Source of the DNA: Rhodothalassium salexigens DSM 2132
GTDB taxonomy: Bacteria; Pseudomonadota; Alphaproteobacteria; Sphingomonadales; Rhodothalassiaceae
Assembly: GCF_004341375.1 (NCBI RefSeq)
Contig: NZ_SLXO01000010.1
Location: 1 to 64,000, forward strand
DNA: 64,000 nt
Reading direction: 5' to 3'
Shown here: positions 1 to 7,683 of the stretch, one piece after another
Layout: the number at the start of each line of letters is the position of its first letter
Numbering within the stretch: position 1 is the stretch's first letter
Notes under the pieces: generated by a model
What the model was told of the DNA's origin: nothing
The model's input: only the letters and a program-made list of their open reading frames with translations
The model's database searches: none
Position numbers and translations under genes: made by a program

Positions 1-49
1 AGGGCTGGAAAAACGCCCACTCCTCGTCCGTCATCAACCCGCGAACCAA
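1..49 (-). CDS. IS5-family transposase, N-terminal fragment
   Basis: Only the first 11 to 16 codons are present. The peptide MTDEEWAFFQP is the typical opening of IS5-family DDE transposases of alphaproteobacteria. A GGGAGG sequence (55-60) lies 5 nt before a TTG at 49; an ATG at 34 is the alternative start. The catalytic domain is off the left edge, so family membership rests on this short motif and on the inverted-repeat-like end next to it. Confidence 0.6.
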   Translation of the reverse strand, partial: MVRGLMTDEEWAFFQP

Positions 50-119
50 GACCGCCTCCCAAAAGCCAGTCTTGAATCACGCTTCGACCGCCTTGAGAAT
101 CCACTTCGTCAACAGGACC
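1..119 (-). mobile_element. IS5-family insertion sequence, end fragment (continues off left edge)
   Basis: Read on the minus strand, the element begins with GGTCCTGTTGACGAAGTGG at about 119, which resembles the terminal inverted repeat of IS427-group IS5-family elements. It is followed by the start of a transposase. The junction contains CTAG (119-122), the kind of target such elements choose. The rest of the element lies outside the window, so the other repeat and the target duplication cannot be checked. It interrupts the ABC-3C middle-component gene to its right. Confidence 0.7.
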
Positions 120-392
120 TAGGTTTTGAGCCCGCGTATCGTAGCCAACCAAGACATCGGGGTTCCGTTCTAGCCATGGATATAGCGATGTGATGATGCT
201 TCTCGGAAGCCGGTCTCGTGTGTCCGGATGCAAAGCCACGGGCATCGCACAAAACGGTAAGCAGAAAGATGGTGGGCCTGACTTCGCTCGCGTGTAAGAG
301 TGGACAAATTCATAGATCAAAGCACCACAGTAAGCTGGGTTGAAATGGTTCGCTTCCTCAGGTGAGCGCTCGCGCCAAATGGGCAATCTCAT
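120..392 (-). pseudogene. ABC-three-component system middle component, 3' end cut off by an IS
   Basis: The ATG at 392-390 shares its first base with the TGA stop of the upstream gene, so the two are translationally coupled. About 90 codons are readable, starting MRLPIWRERSPEEANHFNPA and containing LPRSIITSLYPWLERNP. The pattern of an E/R-rich start, an EEAN..NPA..GALIYEF segment and a later LPRS...WL segment is what I know from the small middle components of ABC-3C systems. After TRAQNL the frame runs into the IS5-family element at about 120, so the C-terminus is lost and replaced by IS-encoded residues. The partner ABC ATPase would be expected beyond the IS, outside the window. No database search was made. 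Confidence 0.6.
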
Positions 393-1573
393 CACACATT
401 ACCTTCTTCATTCATGAGCGCGTTGAATTCAGGGTGCCAACCAAGACGCACTGAGTCAGCAAGGATCTGATAGGAGCCTGACGACAGCCATAGTTCTTCT
501 CGATTCCGGAAAGGCTTGCTGTAAAGGCCCGCCCAGAAAAATATCGAACGTCCGATTCTCTTTTTCTCATCCTCGCTACAGCCGTTCCTAACTTCGTCGA
601 CTTTAGAGTGAAATTTCCTTTTCCATGCGTCGTATAAGGCCCGGTCATATCGATCGACCTCGCCATCGAGCAGCAAGTTTTCCCTCGCCCAACGGGAGCG
701 TTGTTCGGACGCGCGATAGAAATCATGGACGGCAGCAAGGGTTGGGCTTTCCTCGAGGCCAATCAGTTTCATTTGTCGGACGAAATCGCGTTCGTCCTCT
801 GGCAATGTCTCAATAGGCGGCATCGCATCGATGCCATCATCAAGGGGGAGCTTTGCTGCTTGAAAAGTCTCACGCAAATCAGCGATTTTACTTTGAATCG
901 CAGCAAGAGGAATAGATGGAGGAGGGGAATCCGTAAGCGCGCCGATAACTTTTCTAAGCCACCAACCCTCCAGATAATCGACAAAATTTGTTAATTGATC
1001 AGAGGGCGCTGCATAAAATAGAAGCTCTTCCAGTTCTTCACGAACATCGACAATGTTCGGGGCGGCGTCGAACACCCAAATATTGGCAATCAGCAACTTA
1101 CGCTGTTTGGAGTCCATGTCCAGAAAGGCCTCGCGCGCTTTCTGTGTCTGTGAATTAGTTGAGGATTTCGCCGCGTGGAGTAGGGTTTCCTGAGCACCAT
1201 CGACATCACGCAGTTCTCCAAACATTCTAAGTTTGGATAAAGCTGTTTCAGGGGCCGCCGTACTTGTCGTAAGGAACGTAAAGCGGGTTTCGGACATCGC
1301 TTGGGGGTTGCCTTTAACCTGCCCAATCCAAATTCCAAGTGTTTTCCAGGTATCGACACTCATGTCTGAGGTGTCGCCCGGTTTGGAATGATGTTTGGTT
1401 TGAATTAGTTCAAGTGGGTTGTCAGTGTCTTCAAAGGCAACGTCATCGAATTTTTCAATGGACAGGGTATGACTTGGATTGCCCTTACCTTCCTGGAGGG
1501 CGCGAAGAAGCGCGTAACGGCTTTGGTATAAATAGCCGAGCATAGAAGCCGTGGCATCATGCGCGTTAATCAA
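392..1573 (-). CDS. ABC-3C / Cap4-like nuclease-domain protein (DUF4297-type N-terminus)
   Basis: This is a 393-aa protein. The N-terminus (HDATASMLGYLYQSRYALL, then FDDVAFE and LELIQTKHH at about residues 42-61) has the look of the DUF4297/Cap4-type restriction-endonuclease-fold domain. FDD and ExIQTK would supply the acidic residues and the QxK of the active site. The remainder is mostly helical and fits the C-terminal region of ABC-3C effector proteins. The start is TTG (1573-1571), preceded by a G10 run that may act as the ribosome binding site; an in-frame TAG lies just upstream. The gene overlaps the truncated middle-component gene by one base. Expected role is the nuclease effector of an anti-phage or anti-plasmid conflict system. 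With the middle component broken it may be inactive or uncontrolled. Confidence 0.65.
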   Translation of the reverse strand: MINAHDATASMLGYLYQSRYALLRALQEGKGNPSHTLSIEKFDDVAFEDTDNPLELIQTKHHSKPGDTSDMSVDTWKTLGIWIGQVKGNPQAMSETRFTFLTTSTAAPETALSKLRMFGELRDVDGAQETLLHAAKSSTNSQTQKAREAFLDMDSKQRKLLIANIWVFDAAPNIVDVREELEELLFYAAPSDQLTNFVDYLEGWWLRKVIGALTDSPPPSIPLAAIQSKIADLRETFQAAKLPLDDGIDAMPPIETLPEDERDFVRQMKLIGLEESPTLAAVHDFYRASEQRSRWARENLLLDGEVDRYDRALYDAWKRKFHSKVDEVRNGCSEDEKKRIGRSIFFWAGLYSKPFRNREELWLSSGSYQILADSVRLGWHPEFNALMNEEGNV

Positions 1574-1577
1574 TGGT

Positions 1578-1587
1578 CCCCCCCCCC
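1578..1587 (-). repeat. G10 homopolymer tract at the ribosome binding site
   Basis: Ten consecutive C on the plus strand (G on the coding strand) end 4 nt before the TTG start of the DUF4297-like gene. The tract occupies the Shine-Dalgarno position. Length changes would alter spacing to the start codon, a known way to phase-vary expression. Here that is only inference. Confidence 0.6.
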
Positions 1588-1669
1588 AAAGCTAAAATTC
1601 CAATCAGGATACAATTTCTACGTGCTTACGCTCAATCCTTTTATGGTTCTGTATTCATGGCCCAGAGAC

Positions 1670-2341
1670 CTACTTCGGTACTTTTGGTTTCTTCTCGGGC
1701 TGCGGCCCATCCATCTCTAAATTATCTGGCCCAAGCACCTGCTCAGGATCGATATCCATCTCGTTTGGGTCAAGCTGTGCAAATACCCGCACATCACCGA
1801 TTCCGGGCGCGTAGTAGGTCCGCAGGAGCTCCCCGGCCTCCAGCGGTACGCGTTCACCCGGTCGGACCGTAATCGCGTCTTCTGCCGGCTCCGTTGGTTC
1901 ATCATCCCACCCGGGGTTGTCCTCGGCAAAGGCGTATTCATCAACATAATCGTCGTCCTGCATTGTTTCTGGTGCAACTTCTGGCGGCGATGCGCACGCC
2001 TGCTCCCACGGCGGCACCCACGGGGGCTCAAACGTCTGCACCCAAGGCGGCTCCCATGACGGTAGGTGCGGCTTGGGCGGCACCAGTCCCGGCGGAAGCC
2101 ATTCGTCAGCCTCGGGCGCAGGCGTCGGCTGCGGCACAGGGAACCACGCCGGATCAATCTTGATCGGCTCGGGCCTCGGACCGCGCGGCCGGGCGAACCA
2201 GTTGAACAGCGCCCGGATGCCAAGCAAGCCGGTCAGCTTATTGAACAGCCTCTTGAGGCTGAACCGTGCCTGTGATGGTCCAGGATTGACGGGTTGTCCG
2301 CTCCTGCGGTCCTGCTCCTCCCGTCGGGAAGGACCGCTCAT
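1670..2341 (-). CDS. Hypothetical Pro/Trp-rich protein of the mobilisation operon
   Basis: This 223-aa product is unrecognised. Its ATG overlaps the relaxase stop (ATGA, 2338-2341), so it is the last gene of the mob operon. The N-terminus is basic with a short hydrophobic stretch (LTGLLGIRALFNWF, about residues 36-49). The middle is dominated by proline and tryptophan, with repeats such as PSWEPPWV, FEPPWV and PPWEQ (about residues 88-118). An acidic segment follows, then a more ordered end (RVFAQLDPNEMDIDPEQVLG). The composition suggests an extended linker or surface-interaction protein, perhaps a relaxosome accessory. No enzymatic motif is visible. Confidence 0.6.
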   Translation of the reverse strand: MSGPSRREEQDRRSGQPVNPGPSQARFSLKRLFNKLTGLLGIRALFNWFARPRGPRPEPIKIDPAWFPVPQPTPAPEADEWLPPGLVPPKPHLPSWEPPWVQTFEPPWVPPWEQACASPPEVAPETMQDDDYVDEYAFAEDNPGWDDEPTEPAEDAITVRPGERVPLEAGELLRTYYAPGIGDVRVFAQLDPNEMDIDPEQVLGPDNLEMDGPQPEKKPKVPK

Positions 2342-3807
2342 CGGTCGTAGCCACCTCCACGGTCGGGCGGCCGGTCGCCAGATGGATCGAAGTCCGGCGG
2401 ATTGGGATCGCGGGCGCGGTCCAGTTCCTGCTGCCGGGCGCGCTCCTGATCGCGGCGATGCATGTCTTCAAGCTGCTGATGTTCGCGCTCGAAGGTCCGC
2501 TCCATCTTGTCGCGATGTTGTTCCTTGTCACGCAGCAGCTCTTCCATGCGGGCCTCGCGGCGTTCTTCGTCGCGGGCGTCGCGTTCTTTCTCGCGGGCCT
2601 GGCGCTCGTCGTGACGGTCACGGACGCGTTTCCGGTCGAGACGGTCGCGCAGCTTGTGATCGAACCGTTCAAAGCCGGACTTGCCTTCCATCTCCTTCCA
2701 GTCGGTTTTGCGCTCGATCTCGCGCTGCTCCCGAATCTGGCGATTGACCAGATCCATTTCGCGCGCGATCCGCTTCTCCCAATCCTGCTCAAAATATTCA
2801 CGCCGACGCGCGTGGTTCTGGTCCAGCTCGGCGCGGGCCTCGGCCAGGGCCGGATCATCAGGGGCAAGAACCGGCAACGCGTCTTTCACCGGTTGTGCGG
2901 GCTCCGGCGTAACCTGAGACACGTCCGGCGCGTCCACCGCGCCATGCTGGCGGGCCTCGGCATCCTCGCGGCCCGAAGCACTGCGGCGGGCGTCGCGGCG
3001 CTGCTCTTGCAGCTCGCGCGCCTCGCTCACATCCGGCAGATGGGCGGGATCGATGTCGGCGACCTTCTCGCGGATTTCCTTTGCCTTGGCGGAGGTAATC
3101 TGGCGGTTGAGGCTGTGAACGTGGCCCGCGATGTCGACCACGACGAAAACGCGCTTGTCGCCATTGGCGAGCACATAGCCACGATCCTCAAGCGCGTTCT
3201 GAAACGCCTGTCCGTTATCCGACTGCTCATAGAGCGCCGTGATCTCGGCCTTGCGTTCCACCGCGTCTAAGCCCGACCGTTCCGATTGCTGCCACTCGGC
3301 GTGGTTATAGTCGGCCATCGGCAACTCCTGCTCCATGTCGCGCTTGTGCCATTTGCCCGGCACATGCTCGTGGCCGAACTCTTCCTCCAGCCGGGCGCTG
3401 GCGCGTTCGTGCTTGCCGTAGGTGAAGCTGTCCGGACGTAGCGTCATGGTGTCGAGGTCCGTGCGCGCCCATACGACATGGATATGCTCGCGGTCGTCTT
3501 TCTGATGCAGAATGATCGCACGGGGCTGGCCTTCGAAGCCCAGCTCCTGTTCCAGCACGTCAGCGGCGCGGAACCACTGCTCCTTCGTCATGGGGTAGTC
3601 GGAATGCGGATCGATATTGGCGTGGTACAGGCCGTTCTTGCCCTGCGTGCCAAGGCAGAGGGCCTGCATGTCGCAAAGGGCTTCTTCAAGATTGTCGGTG
3701 GGGGAAAAATCCACCTGCAACAGATCGACGCGCTCGTTGGTGTCGGTGCGCTCAAGATGCTTGGCCAGCCCCTTGGGCCGGGCGCGGCTTTTGCCCTTGA
3801 TGATCAT
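2338..3807 (-). CDS. Relaxase / mobilisation nuclease
   Basis: A 489-aa protein. The N-terminal 160 residues form a relaxase domain: MIIKGKSRARPKGLAKHLE at the start, then HQKDDREHIHVVW (about residues 101-113), the metal-binding histidine motif (HxxDxxxxHxH) of MobA/VirD2-type relaxases. The middle is variable. The C-terminal third (from about residue 330) is an extremely charged Arg/Glu-rich predicted coiled coil ending in PPDFDPSGDRPPDRGGG. It would nick at oriT and lead the transferred strand. Its ATG overlaps the stop of the shorter relaxase-like gene upstream (ATGA, 3804-3807) and its own stop overlaps the next gene, so the operon mobC, relaxase B, relaxase A, Pro/Trp protein is tightly coupled. 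Confidence 0.85.
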   Translation of the reverse strand: MIIKGKSRARPKGLAKHLERTDTNERVDLLQVDFSPTDNLEEALCDMQALCLGTQGKNGLYHANIDPHSDYPMTKEQWFRAADVLEQELGFEGQPRAIILHQKDDREHIHVVWARTDLDTMTLRPDSFTYGKHERASARLEEEFGHEHVPGKWHKRDMEQELPMADYNHAEWQQSERSGLDAVERKAEITALYEQSDNGQAFQNALEDRGYVLANGDKRVFVVVDIAGHVHSLNRQITSAKAKEIREKVADIDPAHLPDVSEARELQEQRRDARRSASGREDAEARQHGAVDAPDVSQVTPEPAQPVKDALPVLAPDDPALAEARAELDQNHARRREYFEQDWEKRIAREMDLVNRQIREQREIERKTDWKEMEGKSGFERFDHKLRDRLDRKRVRDRHDERQAREKERDARDEERREARMEELLRDKEQHRDKMERTFEREHQQLEDMHRRDQERARQQELDRARDPNPPDFDPSGDRPPDRGGGYDR

Positions 3808-4304
3808 GGCGCGCCATCCGCTCCGTTATCCGGCTGCGGATCGCGCCAGCTCGGCACCGGATCGTGACCGAACATGGCCTCAATCGCGCGTGCGGCGCGT
3901 TCATGGGCGGCGTAGGTGAAACTGTCGGTGCGCAGCGTCAGCGTGTCGATATCGGTGCGTGCCCAGATGACGTGAAGATGGGCGCGCTCGTCCTGCTCAT
4001 GCAGGATGATGACGCGGGGCTGGTCGTCCAGGTCCAGCTCGGCCTCCAGAATGTCGGTGGCCCCGACCCATTGATCGTGGGTGAGGCTGTATTCCGGGGC
4101 GGGGCGGATTTTGGCATGGTAAAGGCCCTTGGTGCCTTTGGTCCCGGCGCTGAGTATCTGCATGTGACGCAGTGCGTGCGCCACCTCCCAGATCGGTACG
4201 TCCCGGTATTCCAGCGCCTCGATACCGGTGTTTTCCACCGTGTCGTCGAGAAGTCGCCGCACAAGATCGAGCGAGAACGTGATGCTGTTGCCGGTGATAA
4301 TCAT
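3804..4304 (-). CDS. Stand-alone relaxase-domain protein (paralogue of the adjacent relaxase)
   Basis: A 166-aa protein clearly homologous to residues 1-165 of the relaxase directly downstream. Both share GLYHA, QPR.IILH, HxHV.WARTD, TLR.DSFTY..HER and FGH..VP. The motif HEQDERAHLHVIW keeps the conserved histidines. It ends where the relaxase domain ends and has no coiled-coil tail. Its ATG overlaps the mobC stop (ATGA, 4301-4304). It may be a second catalytic or accessory relaxosome subunit, or a truncated duplicate. The intact motif and preserved coupling argue that it is still expressed. Confidence 0.8.
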   Translation of the reverse strand: MIITGNSITFSLDLVRRLLDDTVENTGIEALEYRDVPIWEVAHALRHMQILSAGTKGTKGLYHAKIRPAPEYSLTHDQWVGATDILEAELDLDDQPRVIILHEQDERAHLHVIWARTDIDTLTLRTDSFTYAAHERAARAIEAMFGHDPVPSWRDPQPDNGADGAP

Positions 4305-4687
4305 GGCCCGAGCCCCAGCACCTTGCGCACCGCCGCGCGCATATCGGCATAATCGACCACCGCCGCCTTGATGTCGTCGGCGAGGCCGTTCGGGTCGTCG
4401 CCGCTGTTCACGGCACGGGCAAGCTGGTTGAGGTTGGAGCCGGTCTTGCCGATCTGGCCCAGTAGCCGGATAAGCTCGCGCTTCGCCACCGGCGGCTTGC
4501 GCGCCGCACGTGGCCCGGCATCGCCAAGGGCGCAGGCGCGCAAATATGCCCCGAGAGACATGCCCGCATTATCGGCGGCGGTGACAAGTCGCTCATGCTC
4601 CGCATCGGACAGGCGGAGATGGGCCACCTTGTTGCGCCGCCGCTTTTCGCTGCGGGCGGGTTTCTCGTTTTGGGCTTGGCGGGCCAT
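4301..4687 (-). CDS. mobC: MobC-like relaxosome protein
   Basis: A 128-aa protein taken from the ATG at 4687 (MARQAQNEKPARSEKRRR). The open frame extends upstream into the hairpin array, but the family starts with a short basic tail like this one. A ribbon-helix-helix-like segment (VAHLRLSDAEHERLVTAAD, then GMSLGAYLRACALG) is followed by the MobC hallmark LIRLLGQIGKTGSNLNQLAR at about residues 73-92. MobC proteins bind near oriT and help the relaxase open DNA. The gene is first in the leftward mob operon and lies next to the hairpin-rich region, which is therefore the likely oriT. Confidence 0.8.
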   Translation of the reverse strand: MARQAQNEKPARSEKRRRNKVAHLRLSDAEHERLVTAADNAGMSLGAYLRACALGDAGPRAARKPPVAKRELIRLLGQIGKTGSNLNQLARAVNSGDDPNGLADDIKAAVVDYADMRAAVRKVLGLGP

Positions 4688-4735
4688 GCTGCTATCGGCG
4701 ACCTCCGGTGTCGTTCCTACAGCGCGCATCCGGGT

Positions 4736-5353
4736 CCAGCACGGTTTTGCTGGTGCGGGTTCAGGGGGCACACCCCTGACGCGGGGTCGAGGGGGCTGCG
4801 CAACCCTCTCGCCGGGTTCCAAGGGCGGCGCGCCTTGGTCGTCATGTCGGGCCGAAACCCGGCGCCGCATCCAACCGAAGGGGTTGGCCGTTCCAGCACG
4901 GATGCTGGTCGTAAGCCGCTGCCGAAACAGCGGTCGGGATCGTCAAGGGCGAAGCGCCTTGACGCGGTGTCCAGCCCGAAGGGGGCTGGCCGTCACCGGG
5001 GGCGGAAAACCCGGTCGTGATCCAGCGCCGAAACGCTGGTCTGGGTCCAGGGGAGAAGCACCCCTGGCCGGGGATGCAACGGGGACGGAGCCCCCTTGCC
5101 AAGCAGGTCTGATTCTCGGCGCGCAACCTGTGCGTCCGGGGATCGGACCGTCTGGGCGGTAACACCGCCCACGGCTTGCCATCACCAGTATCGGTACTTT
5201 CAACCTATCATATTTATGAAAAATATGCGAGTATTCGCACACTCCTGCGTAGACGATTTCGGCGCGCGGAACAACGCTCACAAGAGCGTTTCGCGTATTC
5301 CGCCAGCGCCGAACGGGCGGTCATTGCGCCCGCCCGCGCGGATGTCATCCGCG
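4736..5353. repeat. Array of about 21 short hairpins between mobC and virD4 (probable oriT/regulatory region)
   Basis: This 0.6 kb non-coding stretch is packed with consecutive inverted repeats, about one every 26 nt in the left part. Examples: 4736-4753 (CCAGCA/TGCTGG), 4761-4779 (TCAGGGG/CCCCTGA), 4819-4838, 4848-4861, 4871-4887 (CCAACC/GGTTGG), 4893-4908, 4916-4933 (CCGCTG/CAGCGG), 4941-4964, 4971-4989, 4995-5015, 5022-5039 (CCAGCG/CGCTGG), 5047-5067, 5076-5099, 5134-5148, 5154-5170, 5209-5227, 5226-5239, 5273-5290, 5315-5331 and 5337-5353. Stem sequences differ from unit to unit, while loops are often purine-rich (CCGAAA, GAAGG, CGGA). The rest of 4688-5420 holds the divergent promoters of mobC and virD4. 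Confidence 0.8.
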
Positions 5354-5420
5354 TTCCCGTGGTGCAATTTTCAGCCACAGTTTGTAACAAGGGAAGCGCC
5401 AGGAACGGAGGGGAACAGAT

Positions 5421-7256
5421 GTGAACATACAAGCCCGAGAACTCCTCACCCTCTCTGCCATCGGCATCGCCGTTCCGTTTGGCGTGATCGCCCTTACCGG
5501 CGACGACATGCCCCTTGCGTGGGGGCACGCGGCACGGTCATCGGTGGCAGCCGGGTTCCTGTTTCTGGGGCTTGGTGTTCTGGCTATGTTCGGCATCCCG
5601 AAATCGGCCAAAGAGCCGGAAGATGAGGACGACGAAGAGGACGAATGGCGCTGGCGGCACGTCCGTCTGTGGCAGCTTTCCCTAGGTCTTGGTTTTCCCC
5701 TCCTGCTCTATGCCGATGGCGTCACCGGGGATACCGCCAACTTCGCCCGGATGCAGACCATCGTCACCTTCTGGCCCGGCGTTGCGGCGGTCGGTTACGC
5801 TTGCCTTGTGGCGGGGTGGCGTATCTGGCAGGCGCTCTATGGCGAGACCATTGACGAGCCCGAACTGTCGAGCCACGGCACGGCCCGGTTCGCCGACGAC
5901 AAGGAAATCAAGAAAGCCGGGCTGCTGGAAAAGGGCGGCGTCTATATCGGCCAGTACCCGGACCTGACCGATGAAGGGCTGTGGTTCGACGGCGACGGTC
6001 ACCTCATGACCGTGGCCGCCTCGGGGGCTGGAAAAGGTGTCTGCTCGATCATTCCGAACCTGCTCACATGGCAGGGCTCTCTCATCTGCAATGACCCCAA
6101 GGGTGAGAACGCCGCCATCACGGCACGGCGGCGTCGGGAGATGGGCCAGGAGGTCCATGTCCTGAACCCATGGGGCCTGCATAGCGGCCCGCCATGGGAT
6201 TTACCGTGCTCGGCGTTCAATCCGCTCGACTGGCTGGACACCAACAGCGACGACGTGGGCGATGATGCCGCCATGATGGCGAATGCCCTCGTGCTGCGCG
6301 ACAAGGGCACGTCCGGCGTCGAGGGGCATTTCTCGGATGAAGCGGAGTCATTGCTGACCGGCCTCATCCTCTATGTCGCCTTCATGGAGACACCGGAACG
6401 CCGGAATTTGCTCACGGTCCGCGAGCTGATCACGCTCGCCCCGGAAGACTGGACCGACCTGCTCAAGAAGATGTCCAAGCTGCCGCAAGCCGACGGGCTG
6501 ATCGCCCGCGCCGCGAACCGCTTCCTCTCGAAGTCGGATCGCGAAGGCCCGGCGGTGCTCTCCACCGCACAGCGGCACACCAACTTCCTCGACAGCAACC
6601 GCATGCGGCTGGTGCTGGGCACGTCGGATTTCGACCTGGCGGACCTCAAGCGCAAACCGATGACGATCTATCTCTGCCTGCCCTTCGAGCACGTCAACGG
6701 CCAGTTCGCCCGCTGGCTTCGTCTGATGATCACGCTCAGCCTGACGGCGCTCTCACGCACGCAAGGCCCGACGCGGCCCGGCGTGCTGTTCTTGCTCGAT
6801 GAGTTTGCCGCGCTGGGCCACCTCCGCATGGCCGAACGCGGAATGGCAGAGGGGCGCGGCTACGGCGTCAAGATGTGGCCGATCCTGCAAGACCTCAGCC
6901 AGCTCAAGGACACCTATCGCGACCGCTGGGAGACCTTTATCGGGAATGCGCGGATCGTGCAGTTCTTCGGCACCAACGATCTCTTCACCGCAAAATACGC
7001 CTCCGACCTGCTCGGCAAGACCACCGTGTGGTCGAGCGGATCAAGCGGCGACAGGGAAAACATCAGCGAGACAGGCCGCCCACTGATGACGCCGGACGAG
7101 GTTATGCATATGGGGCCGCAGGAAGAGCTGCTGTTCTTCCGGGGCGGGCTGCGCCCGATCCGGGCGCAAAAGCTGCCCTACTTCCATTCGACGCTGAACG
7201 AGTGCGCCGATCCGAACCCGATGGCCCCGGAGCACTTCGACCAGGCGGGGAGCTGA
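5421..7256 (+). CDS. VirD4/TraG-family type IV coupling protein
   Basis: A 611-aa inner-membrane ATPase that recruits the relaxase-DNA complex to a secretion channel. The N-terminus has hydrophobic segments (about residues 7-25, 36-54 and 78-135 in pieces). Walker A is VAASGAGKG (about 198-206), followed by LICNDPKGENA, and Walker B is LFLLDEFAALGHL (about 455-467). Length is typical for the family. The start is GTG at 5421, with GGAGGGG about 9 nt upstream. It is divergent from the mob operon. No VirB-type channel genes are seen, so the element would need a helper secretion system. Confidence 0.9.
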   Translation: MNIQARELLTLSAIGIAVPFGVIALTGDDMPLAWGHAARSSVAAGFLFLGLGVLAMFGIPKSAKEPEDEDDEEDEWRWRHVRLWQLSLGLGFPLLLYADGVTGDTANFARMQTIVTFWPGVAAVGYACLVAGWRIWQALYGETIDEPELSSHGTARFADDKEIKKAGLLEKGGVYIGQYPDLTDEGLWFDGDGHLMTVAASGAGKGVCSIIPNLLTWQGSLICNDPKGENAAITARRRREMGQEVHVLNPWGLHSGPPWDLPCSAFNPLDWLDTNSDDVGDDAAMMANALVLRDKGTSGVEGHFSDEAESLLTGLILYVAFMETPERRNLLTVRELITLAPEDWTDLLKKMSKLPQADGLIARAANRFLSKSDREGPAVLSTAQRHTNFLDSNRMRLVLGTSDFDLADLKRKPMTIYLCLPFEHVNGQFARWLRLMITLSLTALSRTQGPTRPGVLFLLDEFAALGHLRMAERGMAEGRGYGVKMWPILQDLSQLKDTYRDRWETFIGNARIVQFFGTNDLFTAKYASDLLGKTTVWSSGSSGDRENISETGRPLMTPDEVMHMGPQEELLFFRGGLRPIRAQKLPYFHSTLNECADPNPMAPEHFDQAGS

Positions 7257-7278
7257 GCCTTCCAAGCCTTCCGCAGCC

Positions 7279-7324
7279 TTGACAAAAGTACCGCGCACGG
7301 TACATAATGTACCTTGAAAGGTAC
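7279..7324 (+). promoter_or_regulatory. Promoter and doubled operator of the HigB/HigA pair
   Basis: TTGACA (7279-7284) and CATAAT (7303-7308) are spaced 18 bp apart. Two copies of the palindrome GTACC-N6-GGTAC lie at 7288-7303 and 7309-7324. Their starts are 21 bp apart, two helical turns, covering the spacer, the -10 region and the leader. This is the classic layout for autorepression by the antitoxin. Confidence 0.8.
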
Positions 7325-7328
7325 AGGC

Positions 7329-7682
7329 ATGGTCGATGCGGAAAAGCGAATTCCCGCTGTCTTTTACCGGACGGGAAAGGGAAGTGAACCCGTCCGGGAG
7401 TGGTTGAAGGGCCTCGACCGCGAGGATCGCCGAGTCATTGGCGAGGATATCAAGACGGTCGAGTTCGGCTGGCCGGTCGGCATGCCGGTGTGCAGGCCGA
7501 TCTCATCCCACAAGGGGATATGGGAGGTTCGCAGCTCCCTGCCGAAAGGCCGCATTGCGCGAGTGCTGTTCTGTATCGCGGAAGGGCAAATGGTTTTGCT
7601 GCACGGCTTCGTCAAGAAAAGCCAGAAGACACCGAAACCGGATTTGGACCTGGCCGTGCGGCGTATGAAAGAGGTGAACTGA
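7329..7682 (+). CDS. higB: RelE/HigB-type toxin (phage Gp49-like family)
   Basis: A 117-aa protein from the ATG at 7329, with AAAGG upstream. It carries family features: PAVFYRTGKGSEPVREWLKG near the N-terminus, then KGIWEVRSSLPKGRIARVLF and VLLHGFVKKSQKTP. These match the core strand and the basic C-terminal helix of HigB mRNA-cleaving toxins. Toxin precedes antitoxin, as in higBA loci, separated by one base from the next gene. It likely cleaves ribosome-bound mRNA and serves to stabilise the island. An upstream TTG (7314) would place the start inside the second operator and is less likely. Confidence 0.85.
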   Translation: MVDAEKRIPAVFYRTGKGSEPVREWLKGLDREDRRVIGEDIKTVEFGWPVGMPVCRPISSHKGIWEVRSSLPKGRIARVLFCIAEGQMVLLHGFVKKSQKTPKPDLDLAVRRMKEVN

Positions 7683-7683
7683 G

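Noticed and set aside
4368-5165. Open frames on both strands across the hairpin array, including a long N-terminal extension of mobC
   Set aside because: They have no ribosome sites and Arg/Pro/Gly-rich low-complexity products, and the family start of mobC is at 4687.
4736-5353. CRISPR array as explanation for the regularly spaced repeats
   Set aside because: Units do not share a repeat sequence; only the hairpin shape recurs, and there are no cas genes.
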